DNA from: Hydractinia symbiolongicarpus
Taxonomy: Eukaryota > Cnidaria > Hydrozoa > Anthoathecata > Hydractiniidae
Direction of reading: 5' to 3'
Assembly: GCF_029227915.1 (NCBI RefSeq)
Contig: NC_079875.1
Span: forward strand, 18,717,001 to 18,781,000
Length of the DNA stretch: 64,000 bases
Shown here: positions 63,679 through 64,000 of the stretch, piece by piece
Numbering within the stretch: position 1 is the first letter of the stretch
Layout of the letters: each line of letters opens with the position of its first letter
Notes under the pieces: model-generated
What the model saw: the letters and a program-made list of their open reading frames with translations, nothing else
What the model was told of the DNA's origin: nothing
Databases searched by the model: none
Program-made: the position numbers and the translations under genes

Positions 63679-64000
63679 GTAAGTGAGGCAGAATGTTCTA
63701 AACTAAACACCATAAAACTTCGTAAAACAATATATTTAGGTCACTGTGCGGTGTTGCTTTGATATTCGTTAATAAATAATTTTTTTTATATTTACTTGCA
63801 CGATAATTCTAATCTTATTTGTACGAATAACATATAGAACGTAACATGCGAACAAGAGGACTGTTACAGACACGCCAATTAGCATAAAAATTAACGTTTT
63901 TCGCATTGGTGCGAACGTGACTTAAAACTCTTCCTAAATTTTGCTAAAAAGTTAACAGTAGTGTCTTTAATTGAGCGTTTTTCCGGACGAAAAATGCGTC
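63679..64000 (+). other. FAN1 intron 7, partial
   Basis: After the GTAAG donor at 63679 the sequence is AT-rich with no recognisable next exon before the window ends. Confidence 0.6.

Overview
The window is an AT-rich piece of a eukaryotic, almost certainly animal, genome. Genes are split into many short exons with GT..AG introns, and the space between and inside them is filled with transposable elements. The mix of ShKT-repeat plus MAM secreted proteins, Penelope-like, CR1/L2-like and RTE-like retroelements, and PIF/Harbinger, pogo and piggyBac transposons fits a cnidarian. I infer a hydrozoan from the strong AT bias and the splice-acceptor-like signals just before start codons; the species cannot be fixed from the sequence alone.

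All recognised host genes lie on the + strand. In order: the last exon of a ZIP zinc transporter (1-476); a complete 14-exon galactose-1-phosphate uridylyltransferase, GALT (3544-7493); a single-exon orphan gene (8108-8752); a secreted protein with three ShKT domains and a MAM domain (11315-12298); a transposon-rich interval (12.3-26.6 kb); a complete 21-exon COP9 signalosome subunit 2, COPS2 (26650-42506); a complete 16-exon 5'-nucleotidase-domain protein of the NT5DC2/3 type (42996-56889); and the first seven exons of the DNA-repair nuclease FAN1 (57163-63678, continuing past the window). I rebuilt the exon chains of GALT, COPS2, NT5DC and FAN1 by checking that every splice junction keeps phase and family alignment.

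COPS2, NT5DC and FAN1 are packed head to tail with only 489 and 273 bp between stop and next start, and each start codon sits 3-20 bp after an AG acceptor-like site. This is compatible with a polycistronic unit resolved by spliced-leader trans-splicing.

The mobile fraction is the most unusual part. Intron 13 of the NT5DC gene contains a 3.8-kb element (52181-55988) with 62-bp terminal inverted repeats, an exact 6-bp target duplication (TTTAAG), a decayed retroviral-like DDE integrase on the + strand, a zinc-ribbon/UBZ-finger protein on the - strand, and a one-sided array of about 28 units of 19 bp. I consider it the best candidate for an under-described system here. Other elements include a piggyBac with TTAA duplication in a COPS2 intron (38271-40718), a decayed PIF/Harbinger with its DNA-binding partner gene (13.4-15.8 kb), a TTAA-flanked non-coding element of 2.3 kb (15938-18243), a pogo transposase split by an RTE-like LINE that itself carries a nested second LINE (21.6-25.9 kb), several terminal-inverted-repeat miniature elements, Penelope remnants and tRNA-derived SINEs. 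None of the transposases or reverse transcriptases is intact.
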